The notes beneath the pieces are model-generated. The model saw only the letters and a program-made list of their open reading frames with translations, did not search any database and was not told where the DNA came from. Made by a program: the position numbers and the translations under genes. A stretch of 64,000 nt of DNA, taken from the NCBI GenBank assembly GCA_040403495.1, contig JBBAKM010000016.1, positions 8,337 through 72,336 on the forward strand, written 5' to 3'. Source of the DNA: JABMMZ01 sp040403495. Its GTDB lineage: Bacteria; Bacteroidota; Bacteroidia; NS11-12g; UBA955. Shown in pieces: positions 9,091-18,031 of this stretch. Each line of letters opens with the position of its first letter. Position 1 is the stretch's first letter.

Positions 9091-9098
9091 TATCTTTG
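9091..9098 (+). promoter_or_regulatory. -7 box of the DtxR-family gene
   Basis: TATCTTTG matches TAnnTTTG and ends 4 bases before the ATG at 9103. The transcript is expected to be leaderless. No well-placed -33 box is visible. Confidence 0.65.
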
Positions 9099-9102
9099 CA
9101 GC

Positions 9103-9807
9103 ATGTTGTCATTCACCGAAGAAAATTATTTAAAAACATTGATTAGTATTACGCTTAAAGAGGAGTCGAGAGGGGAGGCTGGAACGAATGAATTGGCAGA
9201 TAAATTGGGTTTAAAACCTTCTACAGTCAATGACATGTTGAAAAAGTTGAAAGAGAAAAAACTGATAGAATATGAGAAATACGGTAAAATAAAATTAACC
9301 GATGAAGGGTATAAAATAGGCATTTACATCTTAAGAAAGCACCGTTTATGGGAAACATTTTTGTTTCAAAAGTTGAATTTTAAGTGGGATGAAGTTCATC
9401 CTATTGCCGAACAACTAGAACACATTCAAAGTGATGTGTTGATAGATAAGTTAGACCAATTTTTGGGATACCCTGAATTTGATCCTCACGGAGATGTTAT
9501 TCCGAATGCAAAGGGGGAACTAAAATACAAATACAACAACACGTTATTTAACATAAAAACAGGAGAACAATGCCGCATGGTTGCGGTTAAGGACAACAGT
9601 GTTGCTTTTTTGAAATACGTAATTGAAGTAGGTTTGGGGATAGATAATATCATCCACGTAGTTTCAATCAATCCTTATGATGAAATGATGGAAATAGAGG
9701 TAAAAGGAAAACACGTGTTTGTTAGCAAAAAATTTGCTGAAAACATATATGTTGTTTGTGAATCGTGTATGAACAATAAAGTTTGCAAGGTTCACTGCAA
9801 ACTATAA
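9103..9807 (+). CDS. DtxR-family metal-dependent transcriptional repressor
   Basis: Metal-sensing regulator that represses uptake genes when iron or manganese is plentiful. The 234 residues hold an N-terminal winged helix (LADKLGLKPSTVNDMLKKL, about 28-46), a dimerisation and metal-binding region (HRLWETFLF, then EQLEHIQSDVLIDKL and DPHGDVIP) and a C-terminal FeoA/SH3-like domain (about 150-215). The last residues form an unusual Cys-rich tail, C-x2-C-x5-C-x3-C. It is transcribed away from the TonB receptor across a palindromic operator. Whether it senses iron or manganese is not settled by sequence; the receptor context favours iron. Confidence 0.93.
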   Translation: MLSFTEENYLKTLISITLKEESRGEAGTNELADKLGLKPSTVNDMLKKLKEKKLIEYEKYGKIKLTDEGYKIGIYILRKHRLWETFLFQKLNFKWDEVHPIAEQLEHIQSDVLIDKLDQFLGYPEFDPHGDVIPNAKGELKYKYNNTLFNIKTGEQCRMVAVKDNSVAFLKYVIEVGLGIDNIIHVVSINPYDEMMEIEVKGKHVFVSKKFAENIYVVCESCMNNKVCKVHCKL

Positions 9808-9811
9808 TTGT

Positions 9812-11419
9812 TTATTTCTCCATCGCTTTTTTAATGAACTTCACAAAAATTGGATGTGGTGCTTCTACTGTACTTTTTAATTCAGGATGGAACTGCACGC
9901 CAATAAAAAATGGGTGTGAGTTAATTTCCACGATTTCACACAAACCTGTTTCAGGATTAATTCCCGTTAATGACATTCCATTTTTTTCAAAATCTTTTTG
10001 ATATTGATTGTTGAATTCATAACGGTGTCTATGGCGTTCACTTATTTTGCTTTTGCCATATATTTTGTATGCCAAACTTCCTTTTGTTAAATTACAATCA
10101 TAAGAACCTAAACGCATTGTTCCACCTTTCATGGTAATGTTTTTTTGTTCACTCATCATGCTGATTACAGGGAATTTGGTATTTTCGTCCATTTCCGTAC
10201 TGTGTGCATCTTTCATGCCCATTACATTTCGGGCAAACTCAATGACACAACATTGCATGCCTAAACAAATTCCAAAGAATGGAACTTTATTTTCACGAAC
10301 GTAGCGAATAGTAGTTAATTTACCTTCAATTCCTCTGCCGCCAAATCCTGGCGCAACCAATACACCGTCAAAGTCCTTTAACTTGTCAGAGACATTTTCG
10401 TCAGTGATAAGTTCGCTATGAACATATTTCAAATTAACCTTACATTCATTGGCAGCACCTGCATGGATAAAGGCTTCGTTTATTGATTTATAAGCATCAG
10501 GTAATTCTACATATTTACCAACTAATGCAATATTAACCTCATTTTTGGGATGTTTGATGTGTTGTAAAAACTCTTTCCATTGTTCTAAATCAGGTTCTTG
10601 TTTGGCTGCTAATTTTAATTTAGATAAAACAACTTTGTCTAATTTTTCTTTGAGCATTACCAAAGGTACATCGTAAATGGTGCTAACGTCTATGCTTTCA
10701 ATTACAGCATTAACGTTAACATTACAGAACAAGGCAATTTTACGTCTAATTTCGGCATTCAAAGAGTGTTCAGTTCTACAAACTAAAATGTCTGGTTGAA
10801 CACCACTTTCTAACAAAAATCTAACAGAGTGTTGGGTTGGTTTGGTTTTTAATTCACCTGCAGCACTTAAGAAAGGGATAAGCGTTAAATGGATAACAAT
10901 CGCATTGTCATCACCCATTTCCCACTGAAGTTGTCTTACCGCTTCTATAAATGGCAAAGATTCAATGTCACCAACTGTACCACCAATTTCTGTTATAACA
11001 ATATCGTAGTTGCCAGAATTGCCTAAAATTTGTATTCTTCTTTTTATTTCATCAGTGATATGGGGAACAACCTGAACAGTTTTACCCAAATAATCACCTC
11101 TTCTTTCGTTTTGAATAACAGTTTGGTATATTTTACCAGTTGTTACGTTGTTGGCTTGCGAAGTAGGAACATTTAAAAAACGTTCGTAGTGCCCTAAATC
11201 CAAATCGGTTTCAGCACCATCTTCGGTTACATAACATTCGCCATGTTCGTATGGATTTAATGTGCCCGGATCTACGTTGATGTATGGGTCGAGTTTTTGT
11301 ATCGTAACACGATAACCTCTTGCTTGTAATAACTTGGCTAATGAGGCTGAAATTATGCCTTTACCTAATGATGATGTAACACCTCCGGTTACAAATATGT
11401 ATTTACACTTCTGTTCCAT
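9812..11419 (-). CDS. pyrG: CTP synthase
   Basis: Makes CTP from UTP, ATP and glutamine. The 535 residues split into the N-terminal synthetase domain (FVTGGVTSSLGKGIISASL at the start, then DPYINVDPGTLNPYEHGE) and a C-terminal class I glutamine amidotransferase domain with nucleophile motif GICLGMQ and the closing HPEL segment. All key parts are present. It ends 4 bases from the convergent regulator gene. A candidate -7 box (11498-11505) would give a leader of about 75 bases, longer than for most genes here. Confidence 0.98.
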   Translation of the reverse strand: MEQKCKYIFVTGGVTSSLGKGIISASLAKLLQARGYRVTIQKLDPYINVDPGTLNPYEHGECYVTEDGAETDLDLGHYERFLNVPTSQANNVTTGKIYQTVIQNERRGDYLGKTVQVVPHITDEIKRRIQILGNSGNYDIVITEIGGTVGDIESLPFIEAVRQLQWEMGDDNAIVIHLTLIPFLSAAGELKTKPTQHSVRFLLESGVQPDILVCRTEHSLNAEIRRKIALFCNVNVNAVIESIDVSTIYDVPLVMLKEKLDKVVLSKLKLAAKQEPDLEQWKEFLQHIKHPKNEVNIALVGKYVELPDAYKSINEAFIHAGAANECKVNLKYVHSELITDENVSDKLKDFDGVLVAPGFGGRGIEGKLTTIRYVRENKVPFFGICLGMQCCVIEFARNVMGMKDAHSTEMDENTKFPVISMMSEQKNITMKGGTMRLGSYDCNLTKGSLAYKIYGKSKISERHRHRYEFNNQYQKDFEKNGMSLTGINPETGLCEIVEINSHPFFIGVQFHPELKSTVEAPHPIFVKFIKKAMEK

Positions 11420-11497
11420 TTTGCTGATTTTGATTGGTTATTTGATGCTGATTTATGTATAAAGTACATGGCACAGATGGAGCAGATAACCGGATGA

Positions 11498-11505
11498 CAA
11501 AGGTA
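11498..11505 (-). promoter_or_regulatory. Candidate -7 box of pyrG
   Basis: Minus-strand TACCTTTG, 78 bases before the pyrG ATG. No -33 partner is visible. Confidence 0.4.
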
Positions 11506-11512
11506 GTAGTTT

Positions 11513-12271
11513 TTAGTCTATCATTTCAGGATTGCTTTTCAAGAAATTTTCAACAGTTAATAAATCTTCAGGCGAATCTATAGCAGGACTTTGGAAGTTA
11601 GTTTCTAAGACATTGATTTTAAAACCATTGTCTAGCCATCTTAATTGTTCTAAACTTTCCATTTGCTCCAATGCACTTACTTGTAAAGATTTTAATTCAG
11701 GAATTATTTCTGTGCGAAAGCCATACAATCCAATGTGTCTGAAATAGCTGTAATGACTCACCCAATCCTCACTTTCAATTCCTCTTAAATAGGGGATTAC
11801 CTGACGCGAGAAATACAATGCATTGTTGTTTTTATCGGTTAGCACTTTAACATGATTTGGGTTCAACAAATCTTCTTGGGTTTTAATTCTTTTTTTTAAG
11901 GTTGTTATTTTGGTATCAACATTCATTAACCCCTTGGCCAATGTCTCAATTTGATTGGGTTGAATAAAGGGCTCGTCGCCTTGTAAATTGATTAAAATAT
12001 CAAAAGATTCATTTAGCTTTTCTAAGACCTCAAAGCAACGGTCTGTGCCACTTTGATGGTGAACTCCTGTCATCATGCATTCGCCAAAAGTACTTACATG
12101 TTTGTGAATTCTTTCGTCGTCTGTTGCCACAATTACTCGGGCGTTTAATTCATTTTTTTGAGCCTGTAAATAAGTTCTTTGAATTAAGGTTTTGCCGCCT
12201 ATGTCTATCAAAGGTTTGCCTTCAAATCGTGTGGACCCAAAACGGGATGGTATGACTATTAATGTTTTCAT
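11513..12271 (-). CDS. kdsB: 3-deoxy-manno-octulosonate cytidylyltransferase (CMP-KDO synthetase)
   Basis: Activates KDO as CMP-KDO for lipopolysaccharide core synthesis in the cytoplasm. The 252-residue length is typical. Visible motifs are the N-terminal IPSRFGSTRFEGKPL, the LINLQGDEPFI nucleotide/metal segment, and YFSRQVIPY with HIGLYGFR, all family landmarks. It starts 5 bases after the DUF5686 gene stop, so the two are co-transcribed. It also shows the cell is Gram-negative with KDO-containing LPS. Confidence 0.96.
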   Translation of the reverse strand: MKTLIVIPSRFGSTRFEGKPLIDIGGKTLIQRTYLQAQKNELNARVIVATDDERIHKHVSTFGECMMTGVHHQSGTDRCFEVLEKLNESFDILINLQGDEPFIQPNQIETLAKGLMNVDTKITTLKKRIKTQEDLLNPNHVKVLTDKNNNALYFSRQVIPYLRGIESEDWVSHYSYFRHIGLYGFRTEIIPELKSLQVSALEQMESLEQLRWLDNGFKINVLETNFQSPAIDSPEDLLTVENFLKSNPEMID

Positions 12272-12276
12272 TGTTT

Positions 12277-14784
12277 TTAAAAACTTACGCTTAATCCAAC
12301 TTTTATTGCAAATTTATTAATATTAGGATTGTTCAAGTGTGTTAATCTATGAATGGCAACCACTTGCAATACTTTAAAGATGTTTTCTATTCCATAAGCA
12401 ACTTCAATGTATGGTTCTCGGTTGATTGAATTCGTAATGGGTGTTACGGGCTTGCCTTCATATTCTCTACCTCCAGGAATGATGTCTATGTTTCTTTCAC
12501 TTAGTTTCCCTATTACCATTCTACCTTCGGCAAATTCTCTCCACTTCAGTTTTTTCATTAAAGGAATTCTATTGAAAATAGCGCCGTTAAAATGGTGTTC
12601 CATTTTAAAGAATAAACTTTGATCGGTTACGAATTCAAAAAAGTTCATCAAATTGTAGGCAGATGTATTGTATATAAAAGATTGATTTCCTCTGTGAACT
12701 TCTAACAATGGATAAGGGAGTCTTTCGAATATTTTTGTTCCTGAAAGTGTAAAATCTGTGCGTCCCCAATATCCAAAACTCAACCCTTTTTCAATGGAGG
12801 CGGTTACTCTGTTGTAATTAAATCGACTGCCCATAAATCCTTTCAATCCCCTAGTGTAGTTTACCGACAAGGCAAGTCCGCCGGGTTTAGACTGTTTTAC
12901 ACGCTCATTATCGTTTTGTAAATAATACTCTTTTGGCGCCCATCTTAGTCCTAAAACTAAAGCAGCATTGGTGAAATTGCTCGAAATATTATTACTGTCA
13001 CTCAGATTGGTTTCGTATGCAAAATTGAAATTATTAACGGGTTGAAAAATGTATTCCTTGTGAGTAAAAAGAGCTTTGGCATGCCATCCTTTGGTAAATT
13101 CACTGTTAACCCAAATTTTTGATTCTTTGGTTCTGTTTAACTGACTGGCCGCAAAAATAGAAACAGCTGTAAATAAATTACTTGAACCATAGTAATCGTC
13201 ATTGACACCAATTTGTTCTATGTCATTTTTGTATGACAAGCCCGAAATGGTCCAATGTTTCCTGTGCAAGACTCTTTCGTATTGCAATTTATATTTCCAT
13301 AAATCATCTCCCAATCCGTAAGCAGCATAACCACTGAGTATGTTTTTTTTACTGAATTTGAAATTAGTTTTGGCGCCTACTCTTACTCTATGTCCCTCCA
13401 ATACATTGTATCCATACAGTAAAGCATAAGGTCCCCAATCTATTTTTCCTATAGTTTTGTATCCATTGAATAAAATATTAATCAATTCAACATAATTTTT
13501 AACGACTTTTACATTGGTTAAGGTGTCAATTTTTGACAATGCTCTTTTTTCATCAACCGACAGTTCTTCGTGGCGCATGGTGTCCCAATAAGCCTCACTT
13601 TGTTGAGTGGCATCCTCATTCATTGATACAGAGGCATCAAAAAACTTTGGAGAACGGTCTTTGTTTACAATGATTTTTTCATAGGAGTTGGTAAACAAGG
13701 CAATCATACCCGCTGATTTTTTTGAAATTTCAGCAATGTCAATCAATATTCTGGTTTTGACAGGCACATAAGCTCCCGCTTCGGTGGATTCTAACTCTTG
13801 GGTAATTTTTAGTTTTTCCACAAAGTTCAAGTTGGCCTTATTGGTAATACTCAACGTTAGTTTTTTGAGCGCAAAAGAGCTGTCTTCAATCCAAATATAA
13901 CCTGTAAATACAAGGTCGAGCGGATTTTTAGGTGTTACTTCTATTTGGTAAATTTTGCGTTCAGAACCCGGTTCGTAAAAAGAGCCTTTAAGTTGGTAGT
14001 TGTAATAATTGAATGAGGATTTACTGATAGGTGAAATAAAGTTCTTTTGTAAAATCGGTAAAATATTGTCATTGAAATTGTACTGTTGAAATGTGGAACC
14101 CAAAAGTTGTGAAAGAAACGAACCATCATCCACCCCAATTCCTTTGATTCTTGAAGCGACAATAACTTCCTTAACTAGTTTAGGGTTTTTGTTAAAATAG
14201 AAATTACTCAAATTTTCAGACAAAAAGATGGGCAACACTTGTTTGTTTTTATCTTCACTTAGGTAGGAAAGAGTGTCAAAAATGCCTTCGACACTTTTTA
14301 ATAGTTTTTTGTTTTTCAAATCTTCCGACACATTGTTTACCGCAATTTGAACTTTGGTAAAACTTTCACACTCAAAAGAATTTAGTTTTTCGAAATTGTA
14401 ATTGGCTTTGTTTTCTTGTGCTAGTTTAACAATTCTAAGAGCCCTATTGATTTTAGTTGAAGTAGTTACACCCTTAAAAAGTAATTCTTCTTGCTCTAAC
14501 TTAACATTGATTGTCTGTGTGGTATAAGGTTTAATGGGGTAATACAACGTTTTGTAGCCAACATAAGAAATGATAATAGTGTCAGAAAATTGATTGGTTT
14601 TAATAGAGTAAACACCATTAAAATTGGAATATCCACCTTCTTCAAGTTTGTTAAATTGAACAGAGGCCCCTGTTACGGGCTCGCCTGTTTTATAATCCGT
14701 AATTTTACCCTTAACAACCGTTGTCTGTTGAGAAAATAAAGGAAGACAAGCGAGGCTATAAATGAATAAAATTAAGCGAAGCAT
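12277..14784 (-). CDS. DUF5686 family outer-membrane protein with CarboxypepD_reg-like domain
   Basis: Probable outer-membrane beta-barrel of unknown function, 835 residues. It begins with a signal peptide (about 1-18, ending LFSQQ), followed by a CarboxypepD_reg-like domain (about 23-95: VVKGKITDYKTGEPVTGASV). A long middle region follows, with lipoprotein-like segments such as GYIWIEDSSFALKKL. The last half alternates aromatic and polar residues like a barrel and ends in GLSVSF with a terminal Phe. These are the features of the DUF5686 family, common in Bacteroidota. It heads a two-gene unit with kdsB. The function is not known. Confidence 0.85.
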   Translation of the reverse strand: MLRLILFIYSLACLPLFSQQTTVVKGKITDYKTGEPVTGASVQFNKLEEGGYSNFNGVYSIKTNQFSDTIIISYVGYKTLYYPIKPYTTQTINVKLEQEELLFKGVTTSTKINRALRIVKLAQENKANYNFEKLNSFECESFTKVQIAVNNVSEDLKNKKLLKSVEGIFDTLSYLSEDKNKQVLPIFLSENLSNFYFNKNPKLVKEVIVASRIKGIGVDDGSFLSQLLGSTFQQYNFNDNILPILQKNFISPISKSSFNYYNYQLKGSFYEPGSERKIYQIEVTPKNPLDLVFTGYIWIEDSSFALKKLTLSITNKANLNFVEKLKITQELESTEAGAYVPVKTRILIDIAEISKKSAGMIALFTNSYEKIIVNKDRSPKFFDASVSMNEDATQQSEAYWDTMRHEELSVDEKRALSKIDTLTNVKVVKNYVELINILFNGYKTIGKIDWGPYALLYGYNVLEGHRVRVGAKTNFKFSKKNILSGYAAYGLGDDLWKYKLQYERVLHRKHWTISGLSYKNDIEQIGVNDDYYGSSNLFTAVSIFAASQLNRTKESKIWVNSEFTKGWHAKALFTHKEYIFQPVNNFNFAYETNLSDSNNISSNFTNAALVLGLRWAPKEYYLQNDNERVKQSKPGGLALSVNYTRGLKGFMGSRFNYNRVTASIEKGLSFGYWGRTDFTLSGTKIFERLPYPLLEVHRGNQSFIYNTSAYNLMNFFEFVTDQSLFFKMEHHFNGAIFNRIPLMKKLKWREFAEGRMVIGKLSERNIDIIPGGREYEGKPVTPITNSINREPYIEVAYGIENIFKVLQVVAIHRLTHLNNPNINKFAIKVGLSVSF

Positions 14785-14789
14785 TTTTG

Positions 14790-14797
14790 CAAAAGTA
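14790..14797 (-). promoter_or_regulatory. -7 box of the DUF5686-kdsB unit
   Basis: Minus-strand TACTTTTG ends 5 bases before the ATG at 14784, so the mRNA should be nearly leaderless. Confidence 0.65.
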
Positions 14798-14960
14798 TTC
14801 TTTTATTTTAATAGATGAACAGACTGGTGTACACTTTTTTGCTCAGTTGTAAACATTTTTAATTACTTATACTGAATACATTCAATTGATTTGAGTGAAT
14901 TAAGCGTCTATTTTTCGACTTTTTTTGTGCTTTATTATGTGTATTTTGTTTAAAACTCAT

Positions 14961-14993
14961 TTTGCATAACAACTTTGAAACAACTTATTTTTG
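14961..14993 (+). promoter_or_regulatory. Promoter of the TPR protein gene
   Basis: TTTG (14961-14964), a 21-base spacer, and TATTTTTG (14986-14993). The box ends 7 bases before the ATG at 15001. The TTG inside the upstream box is in frame with the gene and can be mistaken for its start. Confidence 0.7.
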
Positions 14994-15000
14994 CCTAATA

Positions 15001-18000
15001 ATGCATAAAACTGCTTTTACTAACCATATTTATCTATTACTGTTTGTTCTTTCAACGCCCTTTTTAAGTTTAGCTCAAAGGACAGCAGGTAACGAAGACC
15101 GTATCAAATTATATAACAATGCAATGGAGTTGTACGACAAACAACTTTACAATGCTGCTATTTCTATTTTTATGGATTATTTGCCGTATGCAAATGATGC
15201 AGTGAATTCTAGTGATGTGGAATATTATATTGCAAGTTGTAAACTCAAATTAATGCACCAAAATGGACTAGCGAATATGCTTGATTTTATTCAAAGACAT
15301 CCGCAAAGTCGAAAAGTTAACAATGCCAATCTTGAAGTTGGAGATTATTACTACAACACCACTAAATTTAGAACAGCACTTTCGTTTTACAAAAAAGTAA
15401 ATCCAATGGGTTTGTCTACAGAGGAAAAGCAAACGTTGTCCTATCGCAAGGGCTATTGTTTGTTTAAAACCGCTAAATTTAAGGAAGCAAAAGAGGAGTT
15501 TTATCCCCTCACAACTACTGAAAATCCTTACACAACCGAAGCAACTTACTACTATGGTTATGTTAGCTACATGAACAAAGATTACAAGGAAGCGCTTAAA
15601 GCATTCAAAAAAGTAGAGGACAAAAAAGAAGAAGTTAAACTCTATATCGCCGAAATTTATTATTTGCAAAACGAATATCAAAAAGCGGTTGACTATGCGG
15701 CAGGTAAAAACTTTGAAGGTCTTAACAAAAACAGAGACATGTTGCTTGGCAAATGCTATTACCGCCTCAAAAATTACGACAAAGCCCTTGAGTATTTTGA
15801 GAAAAGTAATTACAAACTTTCTGAATTAAACAATGCCGAAGCCTATGAAATTGGGTATTCTTATTTTGTCAATAAAAACTGTATTAAAAGTTCTGAACTG
15901 TTTGAGAAAATAGCCAATGCCGGAGATGTACTTGCGCAAAGTGCAAGTTACAACTTAGCCGAATGCTTTCTTAAAGTGGGAAAAAAACAAAATGCGTTTA
16001 ATGCTTTTTATGAAGCACAAAGAACTGATTTTGATAAATCTATTCAAGAGGAATCAATGTATGCTTATGCCAAATTAGCACACGAATTGGATTACAACAA
16101 TAAAGCCATTGCAGCCTATCAAAAATTCATTGAATCTTTTCCAAAATCGACCTACAGAAACGAAGCAAGAAAAAATTTAGCCAATATTCTCCTGTCTGCC
16201 AATGATTACAAAGCTGCCATTAGTGTGTTAGATGATATGTCAATGACCGATCAGGCTACCCGTGAACTTTATCAAAAAGTGTTGTTTCTAAGAGCGCAAG
16301 AATTATACCTCCAAAGAGATTTTGCCAATGCTGAATTGATGTTTAAGAAATCAATAGCCAACAAAGTGGACAATGACTTGGTTGGGGAGTCATACTTTTG
16401 GTTAGGTGAAATGGACTACAAACAACGCAAAGACGATAACGCAAGATTTAACTACCAACGCTTTCTTGAAAATGCGGAGTCTAAAAAAACAAAGTATTAT
16501 CCAGATGCCCTTTATGCTATCGGATACACTTATTTTAACCAAAAGAAATACCAAGAAGCTGCCATTTATTTTAACAGATATAAAACAAGTGTGGGCTATA
16601 CTTTACCAGAAAATATGTTCCACGATGCTACTTTGCGTTTGGGTGATTGCTATTTCTCAATTTCTGATTATAACGCAGCTTTGGATGCCTATTCTTACAT
16701 AGTAAGCAACAAAAAAACAGGCGCTGATTATGCCATGTTTCAACAAGGAATGATTTATGGATTGCAAAATAAATCAGCAAATAAAATTGCCATCCTTAAG
16801 AAAATTTCTAGAGATTTCCCCAACTCACCTTATATCCCCGAAGCCATTTACCAAACCGCTAGAGAATATTTTGATTTGGAAAATTACAAAGAGGCTGAGA
16901 GATATTATCGTTATTTGATAGACGATTATCCCAATTCATCATTAGCAAAAAATTGTTACGAATCTTTAGGAAGTATCTATTACATCCAAGGAGATTATAG
17001 CAATGCATTAATTCAATATAAATACATAGCCAAAACCTATCTAGGGACTCCCGAAGCTCAAAAAGCAATTAGAAACGCTGAATCGGTTTACAAAAAACAA
17101 GGAAACATTAAAGAATATGTTGAATGGGTTAAATCTTTGCCAAACGTGAACATAAGCACTACCAAAGAAGATTCTCTATACTTTGATGCAGCCTATCGCT
17201 TGTTTCTGAACAAAGAATACAGCAAAGCTTCTGTTGATTTTGAAGATTATTTGAAAAACTTTAGCAGTGGATTCTTTATCTTTCAGTCAAATTACTACGC
17301 TGCAATTTGTTATCTAAATCTATCGAATGAAGAAAAAGCAATTGCTAAATTAAAATTCATAGCTGACAATCAAATTTCTGAATTTAAAGAAGATGCACTT
17401 GATAGATTAAGTGCTATTTATAAAAAGAATGAGGACTGTGCCAATGCTTTACCTTATTTTGAACTGCTAGAAAGGTTCAGTACCAATAATGCCAATCTCA
17501 AAAAATCGTTAATGGGTCAAATCAGTTGTAATAATTTGTTAGGTAATAGAGAAAAAGCTAAAACAAAATCTGAATTATTACTCAAATATGACAGGTTAAG
17601 CAATGTTGAATTTGGAGAAAGTAACAATACCATTGCGAAATACTATTTACATGACAGTTTGTACAAATCAGCCAATGCTTATTTTGCTAAAACATTAAAG
17701 AACCAACAAGACGTTTATGCGGCAGAAGCCAAGTATTTCCAATCTTATATGTTCTACATGCAAGACAGTTTGGACAAGTGCAGAAAAAGCATCATGGAGT
17801 TTAACAACCAATTCAATAATTATGATTTTTGGTTAGGAAAAACTTTTATTTTATTGTCTGATTTTTACATCAAAAAAGGAGATAAGTTCCAAGCAAAAGC
17901 AACATTAAACAGTGTTTTGGAGAACTTTGATGATGCCGAAATTCTTAGAATTGCGAAATTGAAATTAGAAGCTTTAGAGCCTAAATCAAATAGCAACGAA

Positions 18001-18018
18001 TTGTTGAACGAAGATTAG
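15001..18018 (+). CDS. Large secreted tetratricopeptide repeat protein
   Basis: 1005-residue protein with a signal peptide (about 1-26, ending FLSLAQR) followed by TPR and Sel1-like helical repeats through almost the whole length. Repeated patterns such as YKEALKAFKKVE, YDKALEYFEKSNY and YKEAERYYRYLIDDYPNS recur about every 34-40 residues. It probably forms a protein-binding scaffold in the periplasm or on the outer membrane; I cannot name a partner. The ATG at 15001 is chosen because it begins a clean signal peptide and directly follows the promoter box; an earlier TTG lies in the promoter. The next gene starts 13 bases after its stop. Confidence 0.88.
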   Translation: MHKTAFTNHIYLLLFVLSTPFLSLAQRTAGNEDRIKLYNNAMELYDKQLYNAAISIFMDYLPYANDAVNSSDVEYYIASCKLKLMHQNGLANMLDFIQRHPQSRKVNNANLEVGDYYYNTTKFRTALSFYKKVNPMGLSTEEKQTLSYRKGYCLFKTAKFKEAKEEFYPLTTTENPYTTEATYYYGYVSYMNKDYKEALKAFKKVEDKKEEVKLYIAEIYYLQNEYQKAVDYAAGKNFEGLNKNRDMLLGKCYYRLKNYDKALEYFEKSNYKLSELNNAEAYEIGYSYFVNKNCIKSSELFEKIANAGDVLAQSASYNLAECFLKVGKKQNAFNAFYEAQRTDFDKSIQEESMYAYAKLAHELDYNNKAIAAYQKFIESFPKSTYRNEARKNLANILLSANDYKAAISVLDDMSMTDQATRELYQKVLFLRAQELYLQRDFANAELMFKKSIANKVDNDLVGESYFWLGEMDYKQRKDDNARFNYQRFLENAESKKTKYYPDALYAIGYTYFNQKKYQEAAIYFNRYKTSVGYTLPENMFHDATLRLGDCYFSISDYNAALDAYSYIVSNKKTGADYAMFQQGMIYGLQNKSANKIAILKKISRDFPNSPYIPEAIYQTAREYFDLENYKEAERYYRYLIDDYPNSSLAKNCYESLGSIYYIQGDYSNALIQYKYIAKTYLGTPEAQKAIRNAESVYKKQGNIKEYVEWVKSLPNVNISTTKEDSLYFDAAYRLFLNKEYSKASVDFEDYLKNFSSGFFIFQSNYYAAICYLNLSNEEKAIAKLKFIADNQISEFKEDALDRLSAIYKKNEDCANALPYFELLERFSTNNANLKKSLMGQISCNNLLGNREKAKTKSELLLKYDRLSNVEFGESNNTIAKYYLHDSLYKSANAYFAKTLKNQQDVYAAEAKYFQSYMFYMQDSLDKCRKSIMEFNNQFNNYDFWLGKTFILLSDFYIKKGDKFQAKATLNSVLENFDDAEILRIAKLKLEALEPKSNSNELLNED

Positions 18019-18031
18019 CGGTTTAACAATT

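Noticed and set aside
14962..15000. Earlier TTG start for the TPR protein
   Set aside because: The TTG is part of the -33 box, and the -7 box lies between it and the signal peptide start at 15001.
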